A stretch of 24,902 nucleotides of DNA. Origin: a virus. A program made the translations under genes and the position numbers. Where the stretch lies: positions 1 through 24,902 of the IMG/VR virus record IMGVR_UViG_3300048686_000643. One strand, given 5' to 3'. Position 1 is the stretch's first letter. Each line of letters begins with the position of its first letter. Under the pieces are notes generated by a model. It did no database searches. It was given only the letters and a program-made list of their open reading frames with translations, and was not told the origin of the DNA. This document shows positions 1-7,533 of the stretch, in pieces.

Positions 1-2031
1 GGGGATTGAACTGGTGCGCTCAGCAGGTTCACTACCTTGTTGAACGCCGATTCCCATGGGTTGCTCTGGGTTTCCGCCGGTTGGGATTGGGGGGCGTACT
101 GAGTAGGGGCGGATTGGTAACTGATAGTCGGCTGAGGGACCGCTTGGGGGTAGCTGGTACCCACTTGATACGCCACTGGAGCTTGAGGTGCCGGAGCTTG
201 GGCCGGTACCACGTAGCTGCTTGGAGCCACCGCCACTGGTGCTTGGCTCGTCTGTGGGATCGATTGGACGGTAGCGTCCTGCATAACTCATCTCCTTTTG
301 TAGAGCTTCTAATGTTCGATACAGATATGGCGTTAAATCCAATCTTGGATCCGCAGCCATCGGAAGATCCGGTGCTTGCGGGTGAGGAGTCTGCATCATT
401 CCCCCCACTAGTTTAGCAAATTGAGAGTAAGCACCCTGCAATTCGTTCACCATCCTGAACGGGAACCCAGATAACATCTCGGCCCGCTCCTCATCCGTCT
501 TAGACGGGAAGAGGTATTTCAGTGCTTCAATGCTATCAACACCTAACTCCTGCAGATTTCGTACCACGATGGAGTTGTTGAGGATGTCTTGGGTGGAGTC
601 CTCGTAAACAGGGCCAAGCCACCGCCATAAAACAGTGACATCGCCATCGGGAATCAAGCCCATAACACCTGGAGGAATCTGCTGGGCCTCCACGCAAGCA
701 AGCATCAAGTTCTTCACTTGATCATTGAATTGTTTAAGTGCTTGTTCGTAAGCCGCCTTCTCCTCTTCTGAAGCATCAGAAGCTGGTTTGATGGGCTTTT
801 CGATTTGAGCGGCTTGAGCAAGAGTTGATTTAAACAACTGCTCTTCTTGATAAACAATTAGCTCTAAGCAACGACAAATGCCATGGGTATAGATGGCATT
901 TGCTTTTTTCTTCGATGTTGCAGAAACACGACCAAACAGTGATTTGTACTCAGTTGCAGTAACGCCAGCAGAAATCGAAAGTTCATCAACACCACCAAGT
1001 GCTGTACGAATTTCTTCTCGATACTGACGAGCAAATGCGTTTTGATCACCAGTAATTGCATCTGGAACAATATAACCAACTCGGTCGTTTGGTTCCAGGT
1101 TTGCGATAACGCGTGGAACACGGATCTGGCCATCGATGCCACGGCTGACAGGATCAGCCTTGAACATTGAACGGCTCATCGGAGATGGGCTTGTAAAACC
1201 AGAGTTCGCAGCAATAGAAGGTCGCTGTACCGCCATATCGCCTCCAGCCTCCATGAGGTCTGTCTTGGGACGAGACGACAACAATGTTGGGTTGCCAAAG
1301 AAGGTGATATTTTTACGCATGGTACGCATTAATTCATCATGCGTGATGATGTGATTTGCCATTGAATCAAACTCACCAACGCCTTCATTAGAGAAGCCTT
1401 TTGGATTGTTAAGGATTTCTACGCAAGGAATGAAACCAAGACTATTGGTAAAAGTTTGGGTTTTCCCTGGTGTCGCATAGTTTGGCATCTCGAAAGAAAT
1501 TTCACCTTCCGAATGCACTTCTTCAATAGTGTCGTTTTTGATTGAAAGTTTAATGTAACGCTTGGCCCCTTGTCCTCCAGTGGTTGCTGTACCTGTAATC
1601 GATGCTATGTTAATACCTTCATTAAGGCCAAATCCCTTTTTGACCTTATAGCTATAGATGATCACCACCTCTTCCAGTTCACCGTCTACGTTGTAATACG
1701 CTCGATATTCGTGCTCACGGAAATAGTAGAGACGATAGCTGAATTTAGTAGGGCGGATATAGAAAAGACCCTTGCCATCACACAGGAAATACTCCCAGAT
1801 CGAATCCAGGCGTGTATCCATCTTGTTGTACTTCATCACACGATCGATGAAGTCTTTGCGTTGATTACCAAAGTTATCCTGTGACGGAAAAAATTCAACT
1901 CCTTGGCGAATACCAAAGAGTTTCATCTGTGCAATATGAGACGCAACAATGCCCGTATCAACAACAATATTGCTATCCTTCTCCAGGTAAGCGTTGATAA
2001 TTTCTTGTAAACGGGCTTTAGCGTCAGCCAT
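1..2031 (-). CDS. Putative portal protein, C-terminus cut by window edge
   Basis: An uninterrupted minus-strand frame of 677 codons starts at ATG 2031 and is still open at base 1, so its C-terminus lies outside. A portal forms the ring at the capsid vertex through which DNA is packed and leaves. The call rests on size, on position shortly after the large terminase, and on the N-terminal style (MADAKARLQEIINAYLEKD, then RLDSIWEYFLCDGKGLFYIR at about residue 77), which suits portals. No single catalytic motif is expected in this family. From about residue 590 the visible C-terminus turns rich in Gly, Ser, Pro and Gln and is probably flexible. Codon choice also becomes rich in G/C third positions there. 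Other large virion proteins cannot be excluded. Confidence 0.6.
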   Translation of the reverse strand, partial: MADAKARLQEIINAYLEKDSNIVVDTGIVASHIAQMKLFGIRQGVEFFPSQDNFGNQRKDFIDRVMKYNKMDTRLDSIWEYFLCDGKGLFYIRPTKFSYRLYYFREHEYRAYYNVDGELEEVVIIYSYKVKKGFGLNEGINIASITGTATTGGQGAKRYIKLSIKNDTIEEVHSEGEISFEMPNYATPGKTQTFTNSLGFIPCVEILNNPKGFSNEGVGEFDSMANHIITHDELMRTMRKNITFFGNPTLLSSRPKTDLMEAGGDMAVQRPSIAANSGFTSPSPMSRSMFKADPVSRGIDGQIRVPRVIANLEPNDRVGYIVPDAITGDQNAFARQYREEIRTALGGVDELSISAGVTATEYKSLFGRVSATSKKKANAIYTHGICRCLELIVYQEEQLFKSTLAQAAQIEKPIKPASDASEEEKAAYEQALKQFNDQVKNLMLACVEAQQIPPGVMGLIPDGDVTVLWRWLGPVYEDSTQDILNNSIVVRNLQELGVDSIEALKYLFPSKTDEERAEMLSGFPFRMVNELQGAYSQFAKLVGGMMQTPHPQAPDLPMAADPRLDLTPYLYRTLEALQKEMSYAGRYRPIDPTDEPSTSGGGSKQLRGTGPSSGTSSSSGVSSGYQLPPSGPSADYQLPIRPYSVRPPIPTGGNPEQPMGIGVQQGSEPAERTSSIP

Positions 2032-2065
2032 TATTCACCTTGTACATTAATTAAATACTAGCAGC

Positions 2066-2488
2066 TCAAGAAACGTATTTACCACCAAAACCAACAGGAG
2101 TTTGTACGGGCGGGAAAGCACGATTACGGAATTGCTCAAGAAGCATTTCACGTTGAAACTGCTCTTCAGCCTCATCAGGAATGACTGGCATATTTGAGTA
2201 GGTACCAGGAGCTGGTCCCATATCAATCGTATCTCCGTAGAAAGGAGAAGCCTGAGCAAGCAGTACGCCGCCTACATTTCCGATACCTGCAGAAGGCATT
2301 TGTCTTTGAAGTGGATTTTGACGTTGATAATCTTTTATTTGCTGGCGCCAACTACCAGGATCTTTGAACCGTTCTTTGAATTGTGCTTCCTCATCTGGGT
2401 CGGATTTTTGAGGCCCAATAGGAAAGCTAATGCCACCAGCAATTGCTCCTAAATTTCCGCCTACTGGCATGCCACCCGTGATACGCAT
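2066..2488 (-). CDS. Hypothetical protein between AbrB-like gene and portal
   Basis: A 140-aa frame starts with ATG at 2488. It lies 25 bases after the AbrB-like gene and 34 bases before the portal gene, in the same direction, so it is probably in the same late operon. The N-terminus is rich in Gly and Ile (GGMPVGGNLGAIAGGISFPI). The middle is polar with many Gln, Arg and Pro. The C-terminal third has a helix-like EEQFQREMLLEQFRNRAF segment at about 107-124 and ends in GFGGKYVS. No catalytic motif, clear membrane span or known domain is visible. Position suggests a virion or assembly role, but this is only context. Confidence 0.7.
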   Translation of the reverse strand: MRITGGMPVGGNLGAIAGGISFPIGPQKSDPDEEAQFKERFKDPGSWRQQIKDYQRQNPLQRQMPSAGIGNVGGVLLAQASPFYGDTIDMGPAPGTYSNMPVIPDEAEEQFQREMLLEQFRNRAFPPVQTPVGFGGKYVS

Positions 2489-2513
2489 TTATCTAACTGT
2501 CAATCCGTTTATT

Positions 2514-2696
2514 CTACTCTTCTATAACCTCGTAGCCAGCTGCATCATTGACCTTGCTGATGATGATGCCTGTACCACGGACATCCCAGTTAAGAACGTC
2601 TCCTTCTTCCCAGCCCAACTCTTCGGTGACCTCATCTGGAAAGACAATGTATTGATCTCCGTTCTCGTCCTCCTGGACCTCAAGGATGTAGCTCAT
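2514..2696 (-). CDS. Small AbrB/SpoVT-type swapped-hairpin protein
   Basis: A 60-aa protein whose ATG (2696) overlaps the TGA of the preceding gene in an ATGA junction, so translation is probably coupled. Residues about 18-50 follow the AbrB/MazE-type plan: a strand reading YIVFPDEVTEELGWEEGDVL, then an acidic turn and a second strand near GIIISKV. That is the usual 'strand, P-x-E-V, L-G-x-x-x-G-D-x-L' pattern. Such domains bind DNA as dimers or act as antitoxins. No toxin partner is next to it. Its place between terminase and portal genes is odd for an antitoxin and leaves open a structural or regulatory role. The fold is fairly convincing; the job is unknown. Confidence 0.65.
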   Translation of the reverse strand: MSYILEVQEDENGDQYIVFPDEVTEELGWEEGDVLNWDVRGTGIIISKVNDAAGYEVIEE

Positions 2697-2989
2697 TTTG
2701 ACTCAAGCAATTTATCCACTAGCTTATCAAGCTTTGCATTGATCTGATTAAAGTTGTCATGCATCTGTTGGATTTCTCTCAGGAAGTCTACCTTGAGAAC
2801 GTATTCCAAAGGCATCCGTTTTAAGTCGTCTTCCAAAACATCAATCCTACGTTTTTGAGATCCGATGTAATTAAAAGCTTGCTGGATCTGGTCGTTTTGC
2901 CTGCCCAGGATCTTGCCTGCGACCCAACTGCCACCAGTAACAGCAGATACAACGGCCGTTAGACCGATGGCAATGTATTCAGGACCCAC
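2693..2989 (-). CDS. Small membrane-anchored coiled-coil protein
   Basis: A 98-aa protein with a GTG start (2989), 32 bases after the terminase stop. Residues about 4-28 form one hydrophobic segment (YIAIGLTAVVSAVTGGSWVA and onward). Residues about 32-97 look like a long amphipathic helix or coiled coil, ending LDKLVDKLLESK. One N-terminal membrane helix plus a cytoplasmic coiled coil suits small phage membrane proteins such as spanin-like or holin-accessory proteins. The position beside the terminase would also allow a packaging or virion role. There is no strong Shine-Dalgarno, and no ATG lies nearby to offer another start. The function is not recognised. Confidence 0.65.
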   Translation of the reverse strand: MGPEYIAIGLTAVVSAVTGGSWVAGKILGRQNDQIQQAFNYIGSQKRRIDVLEDDLKRMPLEYVLKVDFLREIQQMHDNFNQINAKLDKLVDKLLESK

Positions 2990-3021
2990 GACTAGAATAA
3001 GCTTTTTTCTAATTTTAGGAT

Positions 3022-4548
3022 TTAGTAATCAAGCTGGAGCTTACCTTTACGCATCAATCCGTTAATCATCCAGACCAGTGCGTCAACACAGTCATCATGA
3101 CTGCTAACACCAAAGTTGGTTAGCTCTTCAAACATGGCGGTAAAGTTGCGGTAACGATTGAAGATGATCTTACGGTCTTCAAAGAGACCCATGCAACCTC
3201 GGAAACGTGCCAACTTATCTGCACGAAATCCTTTAACGGGGTGCCAATTTAAGTTATAAAGACTTTCGTTGTTCAGACAGACACGTTTAAAGTCAGCTTC
3301 CAAAGAAGCCTGATACTGCACAGCTTCTGAATAAATGTCACACGTGGAGTAAGTCGGGAAGTAATTGCCGCTTTCATCTCGGCCAAGTACTGACCAATCA
3401 TTAAGCAATTCCTTGAGAGCATCTAGTTTCTCTAGGTTGCCCATGACGCGAAGACGGCGATAATCAATCACATGGATCTGATCACCAATGCGTCCACCAA
3501 GGACCATCACCGTGTAATCATTTTTTTCTTTGGTGCCAGCGGAAAGGTCAACACCAACTGCAAGCGTATCAAACTCTGTAGCAATTTCAGCTTTGACGAT
3601 TAGTTCAGGCGCAAGAGACAATTCGTTTTGTCTAATGACCTGATTCATGTACTGAAATGAAAAAGCAATAGGTGCCTGCCTTTTCTTTTCCTTCAAGTAA
3701 TCCAATGACCACATCTCTGGCCAATACGACCGTTCGTCCCCTGTCTTGGGATCATTAAGAATGGCGGAAAGAACAATCTGTAACCAGTTGTTTTGGGTGT
3801 TGAAGGTTGTGGAGTGAATGTCATCATGGCGAAAACGTGTACCAAGGCAAATAGCCCTGGCCCCTTCAAACATGGTGGGTGCAATCACCGCATTCCAGTT
3901 GTCCTGCATCTGTTTACGGATGTCAGGGTTAGAAATATCAGCGGCTGATTTGATGGCGTCATCAATGATGACAAGGTGTGAACGCTTAGAGGTCACTGAA
4001 CCTTTAAGACCAGCAGCACAAAGCGTGAACTGTTCTTCACCAGTGGTGTCGATGCCTGCAAACTTATGGTCAATGGACCAGTACTCATTACTGGTGACAT
4101 TCTTAAGTAGGCGTACGGTAGGAAAAACTTCTTGGTAGCGCTTGCTCTCAATGATGCGTTTAATGGTTGCCGACTTGGAACGTGCAATATCAACCGTGTA
4201 GGACAAGTAGAGGATCTGTAGGGGCTTCTTGGCTTGTGTATGGATACCAATAGCCCATGCGGTAAACAAGCCAAGGACCGTACTCTTAGCTGAGCCCCTG
4301 GGCGCCAGGAGATCAACATTTGGTCCAGCAATCTTAAGAAGACAACTACTGTCTTCACCTGTCACAAAGTGACGATGCCATTCTTTATGGTGTTGTGCAG
4401 GAGGTTTATCTGCTACGTACTCACAAAAGAAACCAAAATCTTCCCTTGCTTTCTCCAGGGATTCAAGATTTCGTGGGATACGAATTTGTTGCCTGCGTGC
4501 AGCAGCTTGTGCATTCCGTCGATATGCAAGATGTTGATACGCAGGCAC
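3022..4548 (-). CDS. terL: Phage terminase large subunit
   Basis: A 508-aa DNA-packaging motor. It should hydrolyse ATP to drive DNA into the prohead and cut the concatemer. The N-terminal ATPase shows a Walker A-type loop LAPRGSAKST at 81-90, a Walker B strand HLVIIDDA at 191-198 and a coupling-type motif ICLGTRF at 233-239. The C-terminal RNase H-like nuclease shows VGVDLSAG at 331-338, TCDIYSEA at 402-409 and SHDDCVDALVW at 483-493, which supply the expected acidic metal ligands. Length is normal for the family. The start is GTG with no clear Shine-Dalgarno, and no better start is visible. It lies downstream of a candidate small subunit and upstream of the portal, the usual packaging order. 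Confidence 0.95.
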   Translation of the reverse strand: MPAYQHLAYRRNAQAAARRQQIRIPRNLESLEKAREDFGFFCEYVADKPPAQHHKEWHRHFVTGEDSSCLLKIAGPNVDLLAPRGSAKSTVLGLFTAWAIGIHTQAKKPLQILYLSYTVDIARSKSATIKRIIESKRYQEVFPTVRLLKNVTSNEYWSIDHKFAGIDTTGEEQFTLCAAGLKGSVTSKRSHLVIIDDAIKSAADISNPDIRKQMQDNWNAVIAPTMFEGARAICLGTRFRHDDIHSTTFNTQNNWLQIVLSAILNDPKTGDERSYWPEMWSLDYLKEKKRQAPIAFSFQYMNQVIRQNELSLAPELIVKAEIATEFDTLAVGVDLSAGTKEKNDYTVMVLGGRIGDQIHVIDYRRLRVMGNLEKLDALKELLNDWSVLGRDESGNYFPTYSTCDIYSEAVQYQASLEADFKRVCLNNESLYNLNWHPVKGFRADKLARFRGCMGLFEDRKIIFNRYRNFTAMFEELTNFGVSSHDDCVDALVWMINGLMRKGKLQLDY

Positions 4549-4578
4549 AGTAAGTATTGTTCAGTGTATTACTGAATA

Positions 4579-4908
4579 CTACCTCATTTGCCGTCTTTGT
4601 TGGTCTTCTTCTGTTCCTGGTACTTGCGAGCTTTGTCCAGGGCGGCCTTGCGTTTCTCCTTGTCCGACATTTCGCTGCCGTCCTCGTTCTTGGCCTCCTT
4701 CTTTTTGAAGTGCTCCAGGAGCTGGGGCGGCATTTTGTTCTTGGTCATCTGGCGATACTTTATTTAGTAGTTGCTGAAACTGCTGTGGATTTGCCGCCGG
4801 TTGTTGAGAAGCTGCGGTTGCACTGCGTCCCATGCGTTCACGCTGGATCTGCCTAACAAAATTAGGCATGTTCTTAGCGACACCTGCTGCGTTTACGTCG
4901 GCACCCAT
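4579..4908 (-). CDS. Hypothetical protein; C-terminal half overlaps another gene
   Basis: A 109-aa frame with ATG at 4908, 28 bases after the candidate small terminase. Residues 1-58 look natural: a basic helix (FVRQIQRERMGR) followed by an Ala/Gln/Pro linker and LLNKVSPDDQ. From about residue 54 on, the same DNA also encodes the lysine-rich 54-aa protein in another frame. There this product becomes a Gly/Gln/Arg/Glu string with no visible fold. Either both frames are translated, or this gene has lost its own stop codon and carries a meaningless tail. No function is recognised. The TAG stop lies 30 bases before the terminase GTG. Confidence 0.5.
   Translation of the reverse strand: MGADVNAAGVAKNMPNFVRQIQRERMGRSATAASQQPAANPQQFQQLLNKVSPDDQEQNAAPAPGALQKEGGQERGRQRNVGQGETQGRPGQSSQVPGTEEDQQRRQMR
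4584..4748 (-). CDS. 54-aa lysine-rich protein, overlapping frame
   Basis: A 54-aa frame with ATG at 4748, lying wholly inside the 3' half of a longer frame (4579-4908). It begins MTKNKMPPQLLEHFKKKEAK and continues as a charged Lys/Glu-rich helix to a TGA 35 bases before the terminase start. The opening PPQLLEHFKKK looks like natural protein, and I recall similar short starts in marine phage proteins. The competing frame is featureless Gly/Gln/Arg sequence here. By my count only 9 of 54 codons end in A or T, far more G/C-ending than the neighbours, so it may have been acquired separately. The function is unknown; a virion or packaging accessory is possible from context. Confidence 0.6.
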   Translation of the reverse strand: MTKNKMPPQLLEHFKKKEAKNEDGSEMSDKEKRKAALDKARKYQEQKKTNKDGK

Positions 4909-4936
4909 AACAATTCTTTTATTTTAACTTGGACTG

Positions 4937-5542
4937 TTATTCGTCTAATTGCATTTTAGCCCAGATACTCATCGAGGCTTCTTCTAGCGGTATTTCAATC
5001 GGATCATCTTTAAAGATGACCATGAGTTCACGAATGGCACGGTCAGCACCAGCCATCAATAAACCCTTGCGATCACGATTAGCTGTAAAAATTTCAACTT
5101 GAGCAATCGTGCCACGCAATTCTTTCTGCATGCCTGCAATACGAGCAACACCTGCATCACGTTTTACTACACCATTATCAACATCTTCTCTAAGCTTCCG
5201 GATATCTTCTTGCATCTCCTCGATTTCATATAGGAGTTTCTTGCGGTGATCCGGCTTTGGATAGTTGTCCTTAAGCCAAGCTTCACACGAAGTAATACTT
5301 CCGTTGTAACCAAGGAATCTTGCGTATAGAAAAATTTCAACCACAGAAAAACAATCTGCGGCAAATGCAGTAAACGATTCTTGTTCTGCAGACGTTAAGT
5401 TATCGACCCACTGGTCAAATAACTCAATATTTATAAGCTCGTTGGGCCTGGTTGTAATCTCTTTCTTCGTCGCTCTGGGCGAAACGCTGCGCTTGTTCTG
5501 CTGTTTCCCGTTGTTCTGCGGCACCTTTTCCGATTGTTTCAC
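4937..5542 (-). CDS. Candidate terminase small subunit
   Basis: A 201-aa protein two genes upstream of the large terminase. After a polar N-terminus of about 45 residues, residues about 50-92 form helices with a turn (FLGYNGSITSCEAWL) that could be a DNA-binding helix-turn-helix. Residues 93-150 then form a charged coiled coil (IEEMQEDIRKLREDV). DNA-binding helices followed by an oligomerising coil are the usual plan of small terminases, which recognise the packaging site and stimulate the large subunit. The start is GTG at 5542, inside the preceding gene, with AAGGAG nine bases upstream. A shorter protein starting near the upstream gene's stop (5424) is possible. The call is inferred from architecture and position. 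Confidence 0.5.
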   Translation of the reverse strand: MKQSEKVPQNNGKQQNKRSVSPRATKKEITTRPNELINIELFDQWVDNLTSAEQESFTAFAADCFSVVEIFLYARFLGYNGSITSCEAWLKDNYPKPDHRKKLLYEIEEMQEDIRKLREDVDNGVVKRDAGVARIAGMQKELRGTIAQVEIFTANRDRKGLLMAGADRAIRELMVIFKDDPIEIPLEEASMSIWAKMQLDE

Positions 5543-5708
5543 GTTCTTGAGCTCCTTGCTCTTTCATTTTTTCTTTGCTGGAGCCAACGGAGACATCCTG
5601 GAAAATTTTAACTGCAGATGCAGCTTTTTTGGCTTTATCTTCGTCAAACAAAAACGAATAGGGATCATTGGAGAGGTCATCTCCAGTGTTGAGAAAACTG
5701 CTAGACAT
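5424..5708 (-). CDS. Hypothetical coiled-coil protein
   Basis: A 94-aa protein whose ATG (5708) shares one base with the previous gene's stop (TAATG), a typical coupled junction. The first 45 residues are acidic and mixed (NTGDDLSNDPYSFLFDEDKA). Residues about 45-94 are strongly charged and helical, with repeated Glu-Arg-Glu and Gln-Arg patterns (GAQERETIGKGAAEQRETAE), then Tyr-containing Gln/Ala repeats. Its last 119 bases overlap the start of the candidate small terminase in another frame. The helix resembles in style the periodic helix of the 220-aa protein at 6178-6840. No domain is recognised; a virion-assembly role is only a guess from context. Confidence 0.65.
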   Translation of the reverse strand: MSSSFLNTGDDLSNDPYSFLFDEDKAKKAASAVKIFQDVSVGSSKEKMKEQGAQERETIGKGAAEQRETAEQAQRFAQSDEERDYNQAQRAYKY

Positions 5709-5875
5709 TATTCAAGGTCCTCCCCTTCGTTTTTGTTTTGGTCAGAAGACATTGTATCTTTCTCTTGATCTGCTTTGTTTCTAGCGTATTGATACGCGAC
5801 TTCTGCTGCTTTTTGATAAAACCGAAGATCTTGACCTTCGCCCGAATCGTTCTTTTGTGCAGCAGTGTCTTGCAT
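5708..5875 (-). CDS. 55-aa hypothetical protein linked by one-base overlaps
   Basis: A short frame, supported by its junctions. Its ATG (5875) shares one base with the TGA of the upstream gene (TGATG), and its TAA shares one base with the ATG of the next gene (TAATG). It fills exactly the 168 bases between two convincing genes. The product begins MQDTAAQKNDSGEGQD and contains a helix-like FYQKAAEVAYQYARNKADQE stretch with an acidic polar tail. It has no membrane segment or known motif. The tight fit argues for real, coupled translation within the late operon. The function is unknown. Confidence 0.65.
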   Translation of the reverse strand: MQDTAAQKNDSGEGQDLRFYQKAAEVAYQYARNKADQEKDTMSSDQNKNEGEDLE

Positions 5876-6135
5876 CAGAAGTTGCTCATCATGGAGGCCA
5901 GGCCTTGGCTCATCACGTCACGACGGCCTTCAACGCTCTTCTGGCGTTGTTGACGCATCTTAGAACCTTCAAGGCGGCCCAGGAGATCCTGGAACTCATT
6001 GATGTCAAAAGATTTGGCACCATACTGACCTTCAACTGCTTGCTTCTTGAGGTCAGCAGCCTGTTCGGCAGTAATGTTACCGGCTGCCAGGGCTTGATTA
6101 ATACCAGCAATCTGTTGGTCGTAAGATGAAGTCAT
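5875..6135 (-). CDS. Hypothetical protein, 86 aa
   Basis: An 86-aa frame beginning MTSSYDQQIAGINQALAAGN. The ATG at 6135 is preferred over a TTG two codons upstream. The sequence is a run of short helices: an Ala/Gln-rich segment, EQAADLKKQAVEGQYGAKSF, then EFQDLLGRLEGSKMRQQRQK and a Gly/Met/Ser-rich C-terminus. It resembles small helical scaffold or internal virion proteins in general composition, but no family is recognised. The gene is 42 bases downstream of the 220-aa gene and overlaps the 55-aa gene by one base. Confidence 0.65.
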   Translation of the reverse strand: MTSSYDQQIAGINQALAAGNITAEQAADLKKQAVEGQYGAKSFDINEFQDLLGRLEGSKMRQQRQKSVEGRRDVMSQGLASMMSNF

Positions 6136-6177
6136 TGTCAAAACATCTTTGGTTTAAAGATATTCTAGTGCAATTAA

Positions 6178-6840
6178 TTAAAAACTAAAAGCACCAATCA
6201 AAGCGTTACGGTAAGCCGATTCAGAACCAATCTTGGCAATGTCTTTTTGACCGCGTTGACGTTCAGATTCTTGTTTAACGCCAAACTCACCAGTAATCGT
6301 TGCAATATCTCTGCCACCTTGCTGACGAATACCTTCCACATCCTTAAGACCAGCGTTAATAATGTCTTGTAGACGCAGATTATTCTCTGCCTGGATCTTT
6401 GCTACGTCTGTTCGGCCCAGGTAATCTTTATCGGCAAGATACTTACGCGCTTCGTTATCAAGTTCGGCAGAACGAACAGTAGCACCAGCTTGGATATTGG
6501 CAACAGAAGACAATCCTGTAGCTCTAAGTTTTTCTAGTTCTTGCTGAATGTTCCCTTGAAGAGTAGTAATACCAGACTCATACAGGTAGTCTCCATACTG
6601 CTCTTGGGACATCCCTGATTTACTGTCATCAATGCCACCACCGGGCTGAACGTTGTAACTGACAGGGATATTTGCTGCAGGTGTATTACTACTGCCTGCC
6701 GCTGCCGAGGGACCACGGCGATCAACAACACGTTGAGCAACTGCTCTACTTACACCAGTTGCTTCCCTGATATCTTTTACGGATTCACCGCGTGCGGCCA
6801 TCCGCCGTGCTTTTACAAGATTTTGATTTTTCGTTGTCAT
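6178..6840 (-). CDS. HTH plus periodic-helix protein of the virion module
   Basis: A 220-aa protein, four bases after the previous gene's stop. Residues about 7-42 (KARRMAARGESVKDIREATG then VSRAVAQRVVDRRG) fit a resolvase-like helix-turn-helix. A Gly/Ser/Asn linker follows to about residue 85. The remaining 130 residues form a long polar helix with recurring Asp-[Ile/Val]-x-x-Ile units (DVAKIQ, DIINAG, DVEGIR, DIATIT, DIAKIG), ending in NALIGAFSF. A DNA-binding head on a long repetitive helix is unusual within a structural cluster. It might contact packaged DNA, but no family is recognised and that is inference. Confidence 0.7.
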   Translation of the reverse strand: MTTKNQNLVKARRMAARGESVKDIREATGVSRAVAQRVVDRRGPSAAAGSSNTPAANIPVSYNVQPGGGIDDSKSGMSQEQYGDYLYESGITTLQGNIQQELEKLRATGLSSVANIQAGATVRSAELDNEARKYLADKDYLGRTDVAKIQAENNLRLQDIINAGLKDVEGIRQQGGRDIATITGEFGVKQESERQRGQKDIAKIGSESAYRNALIGAFSF

Positions 6841-6844
6841 TGTT

Positions 6845-7501
6845 TTAACCGAACGTAGTGTTTAACATCTGCGCAAAAGCAGCAGAATCTTGATTTAATT
6901 TAGGCATATCTGGTTTAAAACGATATTGACGTGATTTGTACTCGTCACTTGTAGTCAGGTATTTACCAAATGTAGCTGCCACATCTGCTGGATTGCTAAT
7001 GCCCATGCCCTGGAAGGCACCTACATAGTTTTGAATTTCAGGATCACTTAATGTACGTCCCAGCATCTGTTGTGCTGTCTGTTGGAAGAAAGGAGTATAA
7101 CGTGTGTATTTATCGGCGGAAGGAACACCGGCTTGTGTGCGAGAAAGTTTAGAAGCTTTCTCGATTACTTTTTTACTGAAATCTCCAGCACTACGTGATG
7201 CATTCTCGAAGGCAGTAGAAGCCTGTGAGGGCGTCAATCGACCCTCAGCAATATCTGTTAAATAGCGATCAAATAATGCAGGTAGTTGTTCTGTTTTATA
7301 TTGTTTTCCGCTCTTCTCAATATCTTTAATTGCCTTTACGCCATAGCGTGCAGGGTTAAAGGCACCTCCTCCTAGGCCACCGTAGATATCTTCACCTTTA
7401 ATGGCGCTAATGAGTTCCTGTTGTTGCTCGAGAAGTTTAGTAAATTGATCTTCTTGGCTAACAACTTGTTGATTGCCTGCGCCGTAAATATTATCTGCCA
7501 T
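6845..7501 (-). CDS. Hypothetical protein, 218 aa
   Basis: A 218-aa frame with ATG at 7501, 32 bases after the 160-aa gene. It is mostly helical and polar, with an early Gln-rich helix (FTKLLEQQQELISAIKG). A Gly-rich turn near GGLGGGAFNPARYG, a basic middle (KKVIEKASKLSRTQAG) and a C-terminal region with ITNP-type loops follow. There is no membrane segment and no catalytic motif. The C-terminus (FAQMLNTTFG) is hydrophobic, as in several neighbours. Position within the chain of coupled genes suggests a minor virion or assembly protein. I recognise no family. Confidence 0.7.
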   Translation of the reverse strand: MADNIYGAGNQQVVSQEDQFTKLLEQQQELISAIKGEDIYGGLGGGAFNPARYGVKAIKDIEKSGKQYKTEQLPALFDRYLTDIAEGRLTPSQASTAFENASRSAGDFSKKVIEKASKLSRTQAGVPSADKYTRYTPFFQQTAQQMLGRTLSDPEIQNYVGAFQGMGISNPADVAATFGKYLTTSDEYKSRQYRFKPDMPKLNQDSAAFAQMLNTTFG

Positions 7502-7533
7502 TGTTGCGTAGACTGCTATGTTTTGATTTTAGA

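Noticed and set aside
6-416. A 136-aa plus-strand frame at the left edge
   Set aside because: It is antisense to the G/C-rich C-terminal part of the portal gene, and its Arg/Trp/Leu-heavy product looks like a shadow.
864-1142. A 92-aa minus-strand frame inside the portal gene
   Set aside because: The portal frame is open through the whole region and reads as natural protein; this is another frame of the same DNA.
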